Position numbers and translations under genes: made by a program. This document shows, one piece after another, positions 32,376 to 41,952 of a stretch of DNA of 64,000 nucleotides. How positions within the stretch are numbered: the stretch's first letter is position 1; each line of letters starts with the position of its first letter. Source of the stretch: Bacteroidales bacterium (GTDB lineage: Bacteria; Bacteroidota; Bacteroidia; Bacteroidales; JAUNSR01); the NCBI GenBank assembly GCA_030539115.1, contig JAUNSR010000002.1:1-64000 (forward strand). The letters are read 5' to 3'. The notes under the pieces are model-generated. The model did no database searches and had not been told where the DNA came from. It saw only the letters and a program-made list of their open reading frames with translations.

Positions 32376-32397
32376 TAACAATATAATTATAATTTTT

Positions 32398-33267
32398 ATG
32401 AGAAAGATTCCACCTTCAGAGTTGATAATAAATCCTGATGGTTCGGTTTTTCATCTTCACTTGAAACCGGACCAAATTTCAAATAAAATTATTCTTGTCG
32501 GCGATCCTGCAAGAGTCGATTTGATAGCAAAATATTTTGATAACATTGAAGTAAATGTCTCAAGCCGTGAATTCCATACTGTAACAGGTTACTATAAAGG
32601 AAAAAGGCTTTCTGTAGTTTCTCATGGCATTGGAACGGATAATATTGATATTGTTCTGACTGAGCTTGATGCTCTTGTTAATATTGATTTTAATACCAGG
32701 GAGATCAAAAAGGAACTTACATCTCTTGAATTGGTAAGAGTCGGAACCTCAGGAGGTATTCAAACTGACATTCCTATGGGTTCATTTGTGGTTTCTCAAA
32801 CTTCAATAGGCTTCGACGGAGTTTTAAATTTCTATGCAAACAGGGATTCTGTTTGTAATCTTGATTTTGAAAAGAAATTTGTAGATTTTGTTGACTATCC
32901 TAAACAAGCTGCAGCTCCTTATGTTGTCAGAGCAAATCCTGAATTAGTTGACAGAATAGCTCAGTCGGATATGATTTTAGGTATTACAATTTCGGCTAAT
33001 GGCTTTTATGGTCCTCAAGGAAGAGAGGTAAGACTTCCTCTTGCCAAGCCGGAATTGAATCATAAGATTGAAAAATTTGAATATATCGGCAATAAAGTTA
33101 CAAACTATGAGATGGAAAGCTCAGCTCTTGCAGGACTATCTCTTCTTATGGGACATAAAGCTATGACTGTTTGTGCAATAATTGCAAATAGGGTAGTGAA
33201 AGAATCAAATTCTGATTATTCATCCTATATTGTTAAACTTGTTGAAACTGTTTTGGAGAGAATTTAA
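32398..33267 (+). CDS. Nucleoside phosphorylase (uridine phosphorylase-like)
   Basis: 289 residues. The N-terminal NKIILVGDPARVDLIAKYFD is the phosphate-site GDP-x-R motif. VSHGIGTDNIDIVLTELDAL is the next conserved loop. ELVRVGTSGGIQTDIPMGSF is the RxGT-GG nucleoside-phosphorylase motif. VTNYEMESSALAGLSLL carries the NYEMES base/ribose-binding sequence. It splits a nucleoside with phosphate to give a base and ribose-1-phosphate. The PNP_UDP_1 family does not by itself tell uridine from other nucleosides, so the substrate is probable rather than certain. It stands alone between two strong terminators. Confidence 0.85.
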   Translation: MRKIPPSELIINPDGSVFHLHLKPDQISNKIILVGDPARVDLIAKYFDNIEVNVSSREFHTVTGYYKGKRLSVVSHGIGTDNIDIVLTELDALVNIDFNTREIKKELTSLELVRVGTSGGIQTDIPMGSFVVSQTSIGFDGVLNFYANRDSVCNLDFEKKFVDFVDYPKQAAAPYVVRANPELVDRIAQSDMILGITISANGFYGPQGREVRLPLAKPELNHKIEKFEYIGNKVTNYEMESSALAGLSLLMGHKAMTVCAIIANRVVKESNSDYSSYIVKLVETVLERI

Positions 33268-33375
33268 TTTATTCAATAATTAAAAAATGATGGTGATTGT
33301 TATTTTTTAATTTATACAAAATGGTTTTATTACATTTAATAATGGGTCTTTTGTGATTCCAGACCAGATTATTAA

Positions 33376-33440
33376 AAATTCCTATAATTGATATAATCAG
33401 TATTTCATTTGCTGTTCTATCAATTATAGGAATTTTTTTT
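33376..33440 (+). terminator. Terminator after the phosphorylase gene
   Basis: An 18-base stem AAATTCCTATAATTGATA pairs exactly with TATCAATTATAGGAATTT and is followed by TTTTT. Confidence 0.85.
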
Positions 33441-33497
33441 AGATTGTTGATATTTGAAAAATATAAGTTTTATCAAAATTTATAACCATTAAGAAAT

Positions 33498-36400
33498 CTA
33501 TTTTTGACTATTCTTTATCTGTCGGATAAATTCACTTGGAGAAACCCCAAATTCCTTTTTAAAACAAGAGGTAAAATAAGATTGATGTTTCATGCCAATT
33601 TTTGAAAGCACTTCAGAGACATTACAGTTTTCCTCAGCCATCAGACGTGCCGCCTTGTGGAGTCTTACCTGACGAATAAGTTCATTGACAGGAAGAGAGG
33701 CGACTTCCTTAACTCTTTGATAAAGTTTGCTTCTGCTCATTGAAAAATAATCGCAAATATAATTAACATCGAAATCCTCCTTCCCTATATTTAAATCAAT
33801 ACATTCGATTAATTTATTATAAAAGGTTTTATCATTTTGATGAACGTTGTTTAACAATGCATTATTGATATAATTTGAAGAAATATTATTTTTAAGTCTT
33901 TCTTTTTGAATCTCAAGATTGGAAAGAACAGTATTAAGCATTTTAATGCTGACAGGTTTTGTAAGAAAGGCGTCGGCGCCAACTTCAAGACTGCTGAGTT
34001 GTGTGTTTTCGTCATCCTTTGCAGTAAGAAGAATAAAGGGAATATGAGAATAGGCAGTTTCGGATTTAATCTTCCGGCACAGTTCTATACCATTCATGTT
34101 TGGCATCATTAAATCACAAAGAATAATCTCAGGAGTGTCATTTTTTATCACATTCAATGCATCCAATCCGTCAATAGCCTCCAAGACATTATAATTATAC
34201 CTTAAAGAATTTCTCAACATCTCCCTTATTTCATCATTGTCATCCACAATAAGCAATTTGTTTGAAAACTCTTTATTGGTTGTGTCAATGGAAAGCAAAG
34301 AAGAATCCTTGTGCTGATTAACAATCAAGGGTGGTAATACATTGTTTTCTATAAATAAATCCTTCTCTTTAATCTGATATTTTTCATTCTTTGTGAAATC
34401 ATTTTCGCCGCAAGGAATAGCTATCAAGAATTCGGTGCCCCTATCTCTTTCGCTGTAAACTTCGAGATAGCCTTTATGTATTATAACAAGGCTCTTGACA
34501 AGAGCAAGTCCGACGCCTGATCCAAGGTGCGGATCATGGGCAGAATCCTCAATTTGATAATAGCGCTCAAAAACCGTTTCTATCGATTCTCTGGAAATGC
34601 CCGGACCATTATCTGAAATCCTAAAGAAAATATATTTCTCAGCCTTGTATTCATTATCAATTTTATAGCTGTTTGAGAATTGTGGATAGAAAATATCCTT
34701 TTTGAAGAATACTTCGAGTGATATGACCGAGCCTTCAGTGGAGGAATATTTAAAAGCGTTATTCAAAATATTAAGAAGAATTTTTTCCATAATATTTATG
34801 TCAAACCAGCACCAGTTGTTCAGACCCGTTTGATTTGAATAATTAAATATAATATTCTTTTGTGAGGCAAATATTTTGAAATCAGCAACGATTTTTGAAA
34901 CAAAATCTGTCATATTGTTTTCTGAAACATGCAGATTAAAGGCTTTTGACTCAGCTTTTCTGAAATCCATCAATTCATTGATAAGTCCAAGCAAACGATG
35001 CGAGTTTCTTGAAAGAAGATTATAGCTTTCCTTGTTCTTCAAACCAATATTTTCCTGAAGTTGTTCAAGAGCTCCTATCATTAGAGTAAGAGGAGTCCTG
35101 AACTCATGTGAAATATTTGTAAAGAAGTTAAGCTGCATTTGATGCATCTTCTCTTTTTGTTCCTCCTGTAAAAGAGTAAGTTTTATTTTGTTCTTAAGAA
35201 TAATCATTCTATAGGCATAATATAAAACTATAATTGCCAAAAGCAAAGAGACAAAAACATAGCCGATTTTAGCATTTGTTGTAAGCCACCAAGGAGGTCG
35301 AATTATTATAGAGAGACGTTCAATATTTCCGCTCCAAAGGCCGTCATTATTTGAAGCCTCCAGATTCAATTCATATTTTCCATGAGGAAGATTAGGATAA
35401 GCCACCATTGTTTGATCCGTAATAACATCATTCGACTCATAGCCTTCAAGGCGATATCTAAAGAAAGACTTGTCATGAGTATTGTAATGCAAAGAGGAAA
35501 AAGAAAAAATTATATTGTTTTCATTGTAGTTTAGAATAATTTTTTTTCTGAAGAAATCATCTCTTTGCTCAGAGCTTAACTCCTTGTTGTTTATTGTCAT
35601 GTCAGAAATCCTTGATTTGGCAGGATAAGGATTATCTTTTATTTGACGCGGATTGAAATAAACCAATCCATTGTTGCCTCCAAAATAAAGTGTGCCGGAT
35701 TTTCCCTTGCAAAGAGCTCCGATTTTAAAACTCAGCCCACCATCGGGACGGTTAAGCTTATAACTCCACATCTTATGAGAGGTAATAGAATATTTAGCCA
35801 AAGTACCTCCGGCAATCCATATATTCTTATCATCATCGAGTATCATTCCCTCAACATCGCGCCAACTTATAGACTTGTCATTTATATAAGGAATTGCATG
35901 ATAATCATCATTTTGAGAAAAAATCATTTTATTAAATTTGCCGCCTATTGTGCCAATCCAAGCTGTCGTGTCATTTTCTCTAATTATTGAACTTATAAAA
36001 AAAGATGACAGAGGAGCAGAGTGTTTTAATTTTGAACGGTATTCAATAGCACGGTCTATTTCACCATTTTTATCAAGCAATATTCTCATCAGTTTGTTCT
36101 CTGTTGAATATAAAAGTTCAGAATATCTCTTATCAGAATTAATAGAAACTATTTCAGCAGGTCTGTATGTAAGAGAATCATAATCAGACAAAAATAAAGT
36201 ATTGTAATTTGAATTCTCATTTTTAGTTATTCTGCAGGCTCCCTTGACTGTCCCACACCAGATGTTATCGAACCTGTCGGATATTATTAAAGAAGTTCTT
36301 ATAACAGGAAGTTCATCGCTTTTAGTCTTGTTATAGAAACTACCGTTTTTTAAATCCATAATATCAATGCCTTCTGTATGACCAATCCACAGCTTATTTT

Positions 36401-37658
36401 CTTTATCCACATAAAGCGCTCTTATATTGTCGCTCCTTAAATTTTTATTATTAGAATGATTGATATATTTATATTCTCCATTGCTTTTATCATATACTGT
36501 AATTCCTTCATCGTTGGTGCCTATATAAATTAGATGGTTGTATTCTGCAATTGCCCTTACTATCTTTCCTTTAATACCCGGAATATTTTGCTTTCTTTGC
36601 TGAAGAATATTAAAAGGGAAATTATATAGATGAAGAATATTCAATCCACCTGAAAACGTTCCTATAAAAAGATTTCCGTTCTTGTCGGGGCACAGACTAT
36701 ATATATAATCAGATGTTAAATTTATATAAGGGTTTACAGATGTTATGGGTTTAAACTGCTTTTCAGTTATATAATCAGACATTAAAAATAATCCATTTGT
36801 AGAAGATGCCCATATTGTTCCATCTGAAGACTGTACAAGTTTATTAGCCCTTTTATTCCCCGGAAGATTATATTCCATACCCTGTTCCAATTCATCATTG
36901 TCTTCTCCTGAAATTTTAATGACTTTTGAATAACAAAAGATACTGTTGTTGGAAGAAATCCATAATCTCCAATTTTTGTCAATAATTATTGAAGAAACAT
37001 TCTTAATCTGTTGAGATTTTATCTTTATAAACTGCTGATTTTTATCTATTTTGAAAATTCCATCTCTTGTTCCAATCCAAATCATATCTTTTGGGTCCTT
37101 ATAAAGGCAGGTGCAATGAGCATTAAGAGAAACATACTCTTTTTTTAACTTTCCATCTCCAAGAATGCTGAATATTGAAAAAACACCATTGCTGTTGATG
37201 GTGTATAACCTATTGTCATAATAAATTATACTCTCATAATTCTCAGCATTATTCTCATCATTTACATTTACAGGTATATATCGTTGCTGATAGATGTCAA
37301 AACATTGTATTCCACTTATTGTAGCAAGCCAAATATGTCTGTCATTATCATAGGAAATAGCATAAATTCTATTATGCAAGGTATTATTATATGCATCCAA
37401 AGAATTATAAAATGGAATAATCTTATTTCCATCATATCTGTCAAGTCCGGAGTTTGTTCCTATCCATATATAACCCAAGTTATCCTGCAAAATATCCAGT
37501 ACATCAGAATGAGACAGACCTTGATCGGTGGAAATATAGTCTATGGAATAAAAGTTGTTGGTAGATATGGAAAAAGCACTTTGAAAAATATTACAAATTA
37601 CAAATAGTAAAATGTAATGCCATTTGTTGCTAAAAATAACCGTTTTTGACATTATCAT
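33498..37658 (-). CDS. Hybrid two-component system sensor-regulator (HTCS)
   Basis: About 1386 residues from M at 37658 (MIMSKTVIFSNKWHYILLFV); the frame extends to 37694. A signal peptide is followed by a periplasmic part of about 700 residues made of propeller repeats (DNLGYIWIGTNSGLDRYDGN, ENKLWIGHTEGIDIMDLKNG) and a Y_Y_Y domain. One membrane helix lies near 810-830. The kinase core has NISHEFRTPLTLM with His near 860, then HATPase motifs. The receiver has DDNDEIREM and the phospho-Asp in LCDLMMPNMNG. The AraC HTH (last 100 residues) ends HQSYFTSCFKKEFGVSPSEF. Such proteins switch on glycan-use loci when they bind sugar fragments. No SusCD or polysaccharide genes adjoin it, so the target is unclear. 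Confidence 0.93.
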   Translation of the reverse strand: MIMSKTVIFSNKWHYILLFVICNIFQSAFSISTNNFYSIDYISTDQGLSHSDVLDILQDNLGYIWIGTNSGLDRYDGNKIIPFYNSLDAYNNTLHNRIYAISYDNDRHIWLATISGIQCFDIYQQRYIPVNVNDENNAENYESIIYYDNRLYTINSNGVFSIFSILGDGKLKKEYVSLNAHCTCLYKDPKDMIWIGTRDGIFKIDKNQQFIKIKSQQIKNVSSIIIDKNWRLWISSNNSIFCYSKVIKISGEDNDELEQGMEYNLPGNKRANKLVQSSDGTIWASSTNGLFLMSDYITEKQFKPITSVNPYINLTSDYIYSLCPDKNGNLFIGTFSGGLNILHLYNFPFNILQQRKQNIPGIKGKIVRAIAEYNHLIYIGTNDEGITVYDKSNGEYKYINHSNNKNLRSDNIRALYVDKENKLWIGHTEGIDIMDLKNGSFYNKTKSDELPVIRTSLIISDRFDNIWCGTVKGACRITKNENSNYNTLFLSDYDSLTYRPAEIVSINSDKRYSELLYSTENKLMRILLDKNGEIDRAIEYRSKLKHSAPLSSFFISSIIRENDTTAWIGTIGGKFNKMIFSQNDDYHAIPYINDKSISWRDVEGMILDDDKNIWIAGGTLAKYSITSHKMWSYKLNRPDGGLSFKIGALCKGKSGTLYFGGNNGLVYFNPRQIKDNPYPAKSRISDMTINNKELSSEQRDDFFRKKIILNYNENNIIFSFSSLHYNTHDKSFFRYRLEGYESNDVITDQTMVAYPNLPHGKYELNLEASNNDGLWSGNIERLSIIIRPPWWLTTNAKIGYVFVSLLLAIIVLYYAYRMIILKNKIKLTLLQEEQKEKMHQMQLNFFTNISHEFRTPLTLMIGALEQLQENIGLKNKESYNLLSRNSHRLLGLINELMDFRKAESKAFNLHVSENNMTDFVSKIVADFKIFASQKNIIFNYSNQTGLNNWCWFDINIMEKILLNILNNAFKYSSTEGSVISLEVFFKKDIFYPQFSNSYKIDNEYKAEKYIFFRISDNGPGISRESIETVFERYYQIEDSAHDPHLGSGVGLALVKSLVIIHKGYLEVYSERDRGTEFLIAIPCGENDFTKNEKYQIKEKDLFIENNVLPPLIVNQHKDSSLLSIDTTNKEFSNKLLIVDDNDEIREMLRNSLRYNYNVLEAIDGLDALNVIKNDTPEIILCDLMMPNMNGIELCRKIKSETAYSHIPFILLTAKDDENTQLSSLEVGADAFLTKPVSIKMLNTVLSNLEIQKERLKNNISSNYINNALLNNVHQNDKTFYNKLIECIDLNIGKEDFDVNYICDYFSMSRSKLYQRVKEVASLPVNELIRQVRLHKAARLMAEENCNVSEVLSKIGMKHQSYFTSCFKKEFGVSPSEFIRQIKNSQK

Positions 37659-37755
37659 AATTGTGTTTTCAAGTATTTGATACAATTTTAGCAATAATAA
37701 TTCAATAATGACAATTTTATGAATAATAATGATAATAATAAATAAAGCTCAAAGA

Positions 37756-38214
37756 TATATTTGTTAGTATAAAAAGATGATGATTAAGGTTTGAGCAATT
37801 GTAGAATTAAAAGGTTTTAAAAGGTAACAATTCTCCGTATTTAAGTTGAAGCATCATTTAATAATAAAATGCTTCAATTTAATACGGTAGAAAATTATAA
37901 AGAACTTATTCTTTAAAGAACTTAATACTTTACTTGGTACCTGAATAAATTTTTTAATTTAAATCAATTCTGAGAATTATATCATGGTCTTTTAAGTGGA
38001 AATTTTTTTAACTAACTATATAAACGCTGTGAAGCGATTTTTTATAAAGTGTTGTGAAACTATAATTAATCACTTTAAATCTTTTCTTTATTTAAAAGTA
38101 GTTTTACAGATAAATATTAAACATTTAATTGTTTTCATAAACTCTTAAACCACAGTTTGTATTTCTTAAATCTAAATATCGGGCAATATTGTTTATTGCC
38201 CGATATTTGTTTTT
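37756..38214 (+). ncRNA. Candidate small RNA gene: -7 box, hairpin and terminator without an ORF
   Basis: An exact -7 box TATATTTG at 37756-37763 is followed by no gene. At 37835-37887 CCGTATTTAAGTTGAAGCAT pairs with ATGCTTCAATTTAATACGG with one bulge. The region ends in a strong terminator at 38174-38214. No reading frame of credible length lies between. A transcript of about 445 nt is predicted. There is no clear -33 box, and the sequence matches no RNA family that I recognise. The alternative is a long leader or regulatory region of the M50 gene, but the terminator stands before it. Confidence 0.45.
38174..38214 (+). terminator. Orphan strong terminator
   Basis: AAATATCGGGCAATA pairs exactly with TATTGCCCGATATTT around a short loop, followed by GTTTTT. 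No plus-strand gene lies before it for several kilobases, since the HTCS gene runs the other way. It therefore marks the end of some unannotated transcript. Confidence 0.8.
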
Positions 38215-38375
38215 AGTGATCTTCTATAAGTATAAATTTTATGCAATTATTTAAAAGCTAAATATAAATGTATGAAAGAATAATAGACTAAATATTTTAA
38301 TATTAAATGTGATACATATTTAAATAAAATTATATAATAAAAAAGAAATGCTATTTTTGGAAAAAATAAAACTCA

Positions 38376-39545
38376 ATGAGATCAAAAACAATTAAAAAGA
38401 ATTTTATTATACCATTAATGGCAATTGCAACTTTTTGTTTCTTTTTGCTAATGGGTATATTAGTTGGAAAGCTTTCACATAGAAATGGTATATCTTTGAT
38501 TGAGAGTGAAAGCTCTGTCCCTTTTTTGATGAAAATAGTGCTTATTTATGTTTTTTCTTTTATTTGTTGGATATTCCAAGTAATAATTCATGAATCAGGC
38601 CATCTTATAGGAGGTTTATTAACAGGATATAAATTTGTGTCATTTAGAATTTTCAAAAATTGCATCATAAAAAAGGATGGTAAGTTTCATTTAAAATATT
38701 TGAAGATTCCCGGCACAGGAGGTCAATGTCTTATGGCTCCTCCCATTGACTATAATATCAAGAATGTGCCTTTTCATGTCTACAATTTAGGCGGAGTTTT
38801 TATGAATTTTATTTCCTTTTTAGTTTCTATCACCTTATTATGGAACATGAGTTTTTCTGAGCCTATGTTTATTTTGATATCATTGAATATGGTATTTTCT
38901 CTTTTCTTTTTTTTGTTGAACATTATTCCTTTCAACTCTACTGTAACAAATGATGGATATAACTCTGTTTTATTTAAAAAAAATAAAACAGAGAGACTCT
39001 ATTTTTTTAAGATTATTGATATAAATGCTCAATTAAGCAATGGTAAAAGATTTAGAGATATTGATGAATCTCTTTTCCCTGTTAAATCTGTCAATGATAA
39101 TTCCTCTTCGTTTGAAATCCAACTGTTCATATTATTCCTTTCATATAGTTTTGATAAAGATTTTGATTTAGATAAATATTGTGAGAATGTTAATAATATA
39201 CCAAAGAATTTAAAAAATTTACCGGGCATTTTAAAAAATGAGATAGATTGCGAACGATTATTTTCTTTATTTTTAAATAATGGCGACAAAGAAGAGATAT
39301 CTTCTCTTGAAACAAAGAATCTAAAGCGCTTTATCTCTCTTACCAAGGATTGTATGGTAAATAAAAAAAGGCTTCTTTACACAAAAGCTTTATTTGTTGA
39401 CAACAATCCTGAGGAAGCTGAAGAAATATATAATCAATCAATAATGTTGGAAAAAAGTTATCCTTCGGAAGGTGAATATATTACAGAGCTCAGTTTTTTT
39501 AATAAATTAAAAAAACGCTATGCAGCAAAAGCAGAGCAGCTTTAG
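38376..39545 (+). CDS. M50-type (site-2-protease-like) membrane metalloprotease with long C-terminal tail
   Basis: 389 residues. Membrane segments at about 10-32 and 52-70 lead into the zinc motif H72-E-S-G-H76 (FQVIIHESGHLIGGLLTGYK). Two more helices follow (VFMNFISFLVSITLLW, FILISLNMVFSLFFFLLNII), and then NIIPFNSTVTNDGYNSVLF, where N...P...DG with D193 is the second zinc-ligand motif of the family. The catalytic set is complete. From about 200 to 389 is a soluble tail of unknown fold, rich in Lys, Asn and Phe. Proteases of this group cut membrane-embedded substrates, such as anti-sigma factors or peptide precursors. No substrate gene is visible; the neighbours are a candidate RNA gene and a hairpin array. 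Confidence 0.7.
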   Translation: MRSKTIKKNFIIPLMAIATFCFFLLMGILVGKLSHRNGISLIESESSVPFLMKIVLIYVFSFICWIFQVIIHESGHLIGGLLTGYKFVSFRIFKNCIIKKDGKFHLKYLKIPGTGGQCLMAPPIDYNIKNVPFHVYNLGGVFMNFISFLVSITLLWNMSFSEPMFILISLNMVFSLFFFLLNIIPFNSTVTNDGYNSVLFKKNKTERLYFFKIIDINAQLSNGKRFRDIDESLFPVKSVNDNSSSFEIQLFILFLSYSFDKDFDLDKYCENVNNIPKNLKNLPGILKNEIDCERLFSLFLNNGDKEEISSLETKNLKRFISLTKDCMVNKKRLLYTKALFVDNNPEEAEEIYNQSIMLEKSYPSEGEYITELSFFNKLKKRYAAKAEQL

Positions 39546-39631
39546 AAATAATTATTTCCTTATTTTTCTATTTTATTGATCTACCGCTTTGTTAATCAAT
39601 GTTTATAAGCTGTTGTTTGACAAATAATATC

Positions 39632-39984
39632 GCATTATCTTTACAGAAGATAAGCTTCGCCTCATCAAATGCATAATGAAAGTATACACTTTCAAATGCT
39701 TATTGAGTTCGGCTTGCATTATCTTTACAGAAGATAAGCTTCGCCTCATCAATAAAATATTGAAAGCATTCGCTTTCATATTTATATTAAGTTCGGCTTG
39801 CATTATCTTTGCATAAGATAAGCTTCGCCTCATCAATAAAATATTGAAAGCATTCGCTTTCATATTTATATTAAGTTCGGCTTGCATTATCTTTGCATAA
39901 GATAAGCTTCGCCTCATCAAATGCATAATGAAAGTATACACTTTCAAATGCTTATTGAGTTCGGCTTGCATTATCTTTGCATAA
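39632..39984. repeat. 84-bp tandem hairpin array (four units plus a partial fifth)
   Basis: Units start at 39632, 39716, 39800 and 39884, with a partial one at 39968; the period is exactly 84. Each has TTATCTT-loop-AAGATAA and then TGAAAG-loop-CTTTCA. In units 1 and 4 the second stem is TGAAAGT/ACTTTCA, in units 2 and 3 TGAAAGC/GCTTTCA, a compensatory change. The order of types is A-B-B-A. Units 3-5 contain TATCTTTG, an exact -7 box. Because 84 is divisible by 3, a 122-codon frame on the minus strand stays open, but I do not think it is a gene. Confidence 0.85.
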
Positions 39985-40178
39985 TAATTATTCTACTAAA
40001 ACAATAGCTGTTCATAAAACAACCGGCTAAAGAGAATCTGCTGCATATTTTCTTTGTCTTCAAGAAATAAAGGTTGTGTAATATACATTATATAATATAT
40101 CAGGATTTAATTTTTTCTGCAATTGAATTTTGTGGTAGGTGTGTTGAGTTTATATAAAATATTGATAAATATTTCTTA

Positions 40179-40925
40179 ATGGCGAAATTTACTGATGAGG
40201 AGCTTTTGCTTCGAAAAATAGAGAGAAAGATTAGAAAAGCTATGATAGATTTTTCTCTTATTGAGGATGGAGATAAGTTGTTGGTTGGCCTTTCAGGAGG
40301 AAAAGATTCATTGGCACTTATAGATTTATTAGGAAGAAGGAAAAAAATTCATAAGCCTTCTTTTCAAGTTGTTGCCGCTCATATTTCAATGACAAATATT
40401 GGATATGTCTCAGATCTGGAATATTTAAGAAATCATTGTTTGAAAAATGACATTGAATTTATTCATTTCGAAACTTCTTTTGACATGGCAACCGATAATA
40501 GAAAATCTCCTTGCTTTCTCTGTTCATGGACTCGAAGAAAAACTCTTTTTGAAATTGCCAAAAAATACAATTGCAATAAGATTGTTCTCGGACATCATCA
40601 GGATGATATACTTCAGACACTGTTAATGAACATGACTTTTCAAGGTGCCTTTGGAACTATGCCTCCAAAACTGAAGATGGATAAGTTTGATATGACAATT
40701 ATTCGTCCATTATGTCTGGTCCCGGAATCAGACTTAATTGAATTATCATTGATTAAGGGATATATTAAGCAAAAAAAAGCTTGCCCTTATGAAACATCTT
40801 CAAGTCGTCCTGAAATGAAAAATGTTATTAAAATGCTTGAACAGATGAATGAACATGCCAGATTTAATTTATGGTCAAGTATGACAAACATTCAATCGGG
40901 ATATCTTCCTAATTTAAATCATTAA
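40179..40925 (+). CDS. TtcA-like PP-loop ATPase (tRNA 2-thiocytidine synthesis type)
   Basis: 248 residues. PP-loop S39-G-G-K-D-S44 (LVGLSGGKDSLALIDLLGRR). C112-F-L-C115 (CFLCSWTRRKTLFEIAKKY) is the CxxC of TtcA, and C202 in KACPYETSS would be the third cluster ligand. GHHQDDILQTLLMNMTFQG is the family's second motif. TtcA forms 2-thiocytidine at tRNA position 32 with an iron-sulfur cluster and ATP. The length fits. Some related PP-loop enzymes act elsewhere, so the exact tRNA site is inferred. Confidence 0.85.
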   Translation: MAKFTDEELLLRKIERKIRKAMIDFSLIEDGDKLLVGLSGGKDSLALIDLLGRRKKIHKPSFQVVAAHISMTNIGYVSDLEYLRNHCLKNDIEFIHFETSFDMATDNRKSPCFLCSWTRRKTLFEIAKKYNCNKIVLGHHQDDILQTLLMNMTFQGAFGTMPPKLKMDKFDMTIIRPLCLVPESDLIELSLIKGYIKQKKACPYETSSSRPEMKNVIKMLEQMNEHARFNLWSSMTNIQSGYLPNLNH

Positions 40926-41009
40926 GATTAATTTAACTTAAATAATTAATCTCATTATTTACTCTAAAATATTAGTTTGAATAAATGATGAGATAAACAT
41001 ATATTATAA

Positions 41010-41789
41010 ATGATAAAAGCGATATTCTTCGATATTGATGGCACTTTGCTCTCTTTTAATACTCATAAAGTGCCACAATCTACATTAAAAGCTCTCGAAC
41101 TTTTAAAAGAAAAGGGAGTTAAAGTATTTGTTTCTTCAGGGCGTCCTCAATATCTTCTTGATTCTATAAAAGATTTGGAATTTGATGGATATATCACATT
41201 AAATGGTGCTTATTGTTTCACTACAGACAAAAGTTTTGAATCTAAACGTTCAATACTAAAACAGGATATAGAGAATCTTATTAAGTGGAATAAGACTTAT
41301 AACTATCCTCTTGTTTTTATGTATGCCGCTGACTGGTCTTTGACACATCTTAATCAGGATGTTGTAAATGTTACCTCGCAGTTGAATGTGCAAATACCTC
41401 AAATTCTTCCGGAATCATCGGTTTTTGAAAATGAAACATTTCAGATGATGGGATATTTTAAAGGAGAGCTTGATGAGATGCTTAAAGAAAATGTTATTCC
41501 CGGCTGTGAATTAGCCCGTTGGCATCCTGATTTTGTTGACATAGTAAGAGCAAATACCAGCAAAAGCGAAGGTATGGTGGAAATTCTTAATCATTTTAAC
41601 TTTGATATCTCTCAAAGCATGGCTTTCGGAGATGGCGGCAACGATATTACAATACTTTCCAAAGCCGGAATCGGAGTCGCGATGGGAAATGCTTCTGATA
41701 ATGTAAAAGAGGCAGCAGATTATGTTACAGATTCTGTCGATGAAGATGGCATATACAATGCTCTTAGACATTTTGGTGTTATTGATTAA
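41010..41789 (+). CDS. Cof-type HAD-IIB phosphatase
   Basis: 259 residues. Motif I is DIDGTLLSF near the start (AIFFDIDGTLLSFNTHKVPQ), motif II is VFVSSGRP, and motif IV is the terminal MAFGDGGNDITILSKAGIGV with GDGGND. The cap between about 85 and 185 is the HAD-IIB type. These enzymes remove phosphate from sugar phosphates, flavins or similar cofactors; the substrate is not visible. It is 84 bp after the TtcA gene on the same strand. Confidence 0.9.
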   Translation: MIKAIFFDIDGTLLSFNTHKVPQSTLKALELLKEKGVKVFVSSGRPQYLLDSIKDLEFDGYITLNGAYCFTTDKSFESKRSILKQDIENLIKWNKTYNYPLVFMYAADWSLTHLNQDVVNVTSQLNVQIPQILPESSVFENETFQMMGYFKGELDEMLKENVIPGCELARWHPDFVDIVRANTSKSEGMVEILNHFNFDISQSMAFGDGGNDITILSKAGIGVAMGNASDNVKEAADYVTDSVDEDGIYNALRHFGVID

Positions 41790-41952
41790 TTATTAATTAT
41801 TACTCATTTTTATTTTATTAAAATAAAAGTAATAATGTAAAAAGAAAACTATTAATTTCGAATTTTAATATTGAATCAGTCAATAGAAATACTCAATCTC
41901 TTTTGATTGATTCTTATATTGACAGTAAGGATTATAGTTAAATCTAAACATT

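Noticed and set aside
39603..39971. A 122-codon minus-strand frame with four near-identical 28-residue repeats
   Set aside because: The frame is open only because the 84-bp period is a multiple of three. The pattern of changes follows hairpin pairing rather than codon positions, and no credible start site or family is seen.
39632..39984. A CRISPR array
   Set aside because: Units are full-length tandem repeats without unique spacers, and no cas genes are nearby. The same applies to the 21-bp repeats at 48291.
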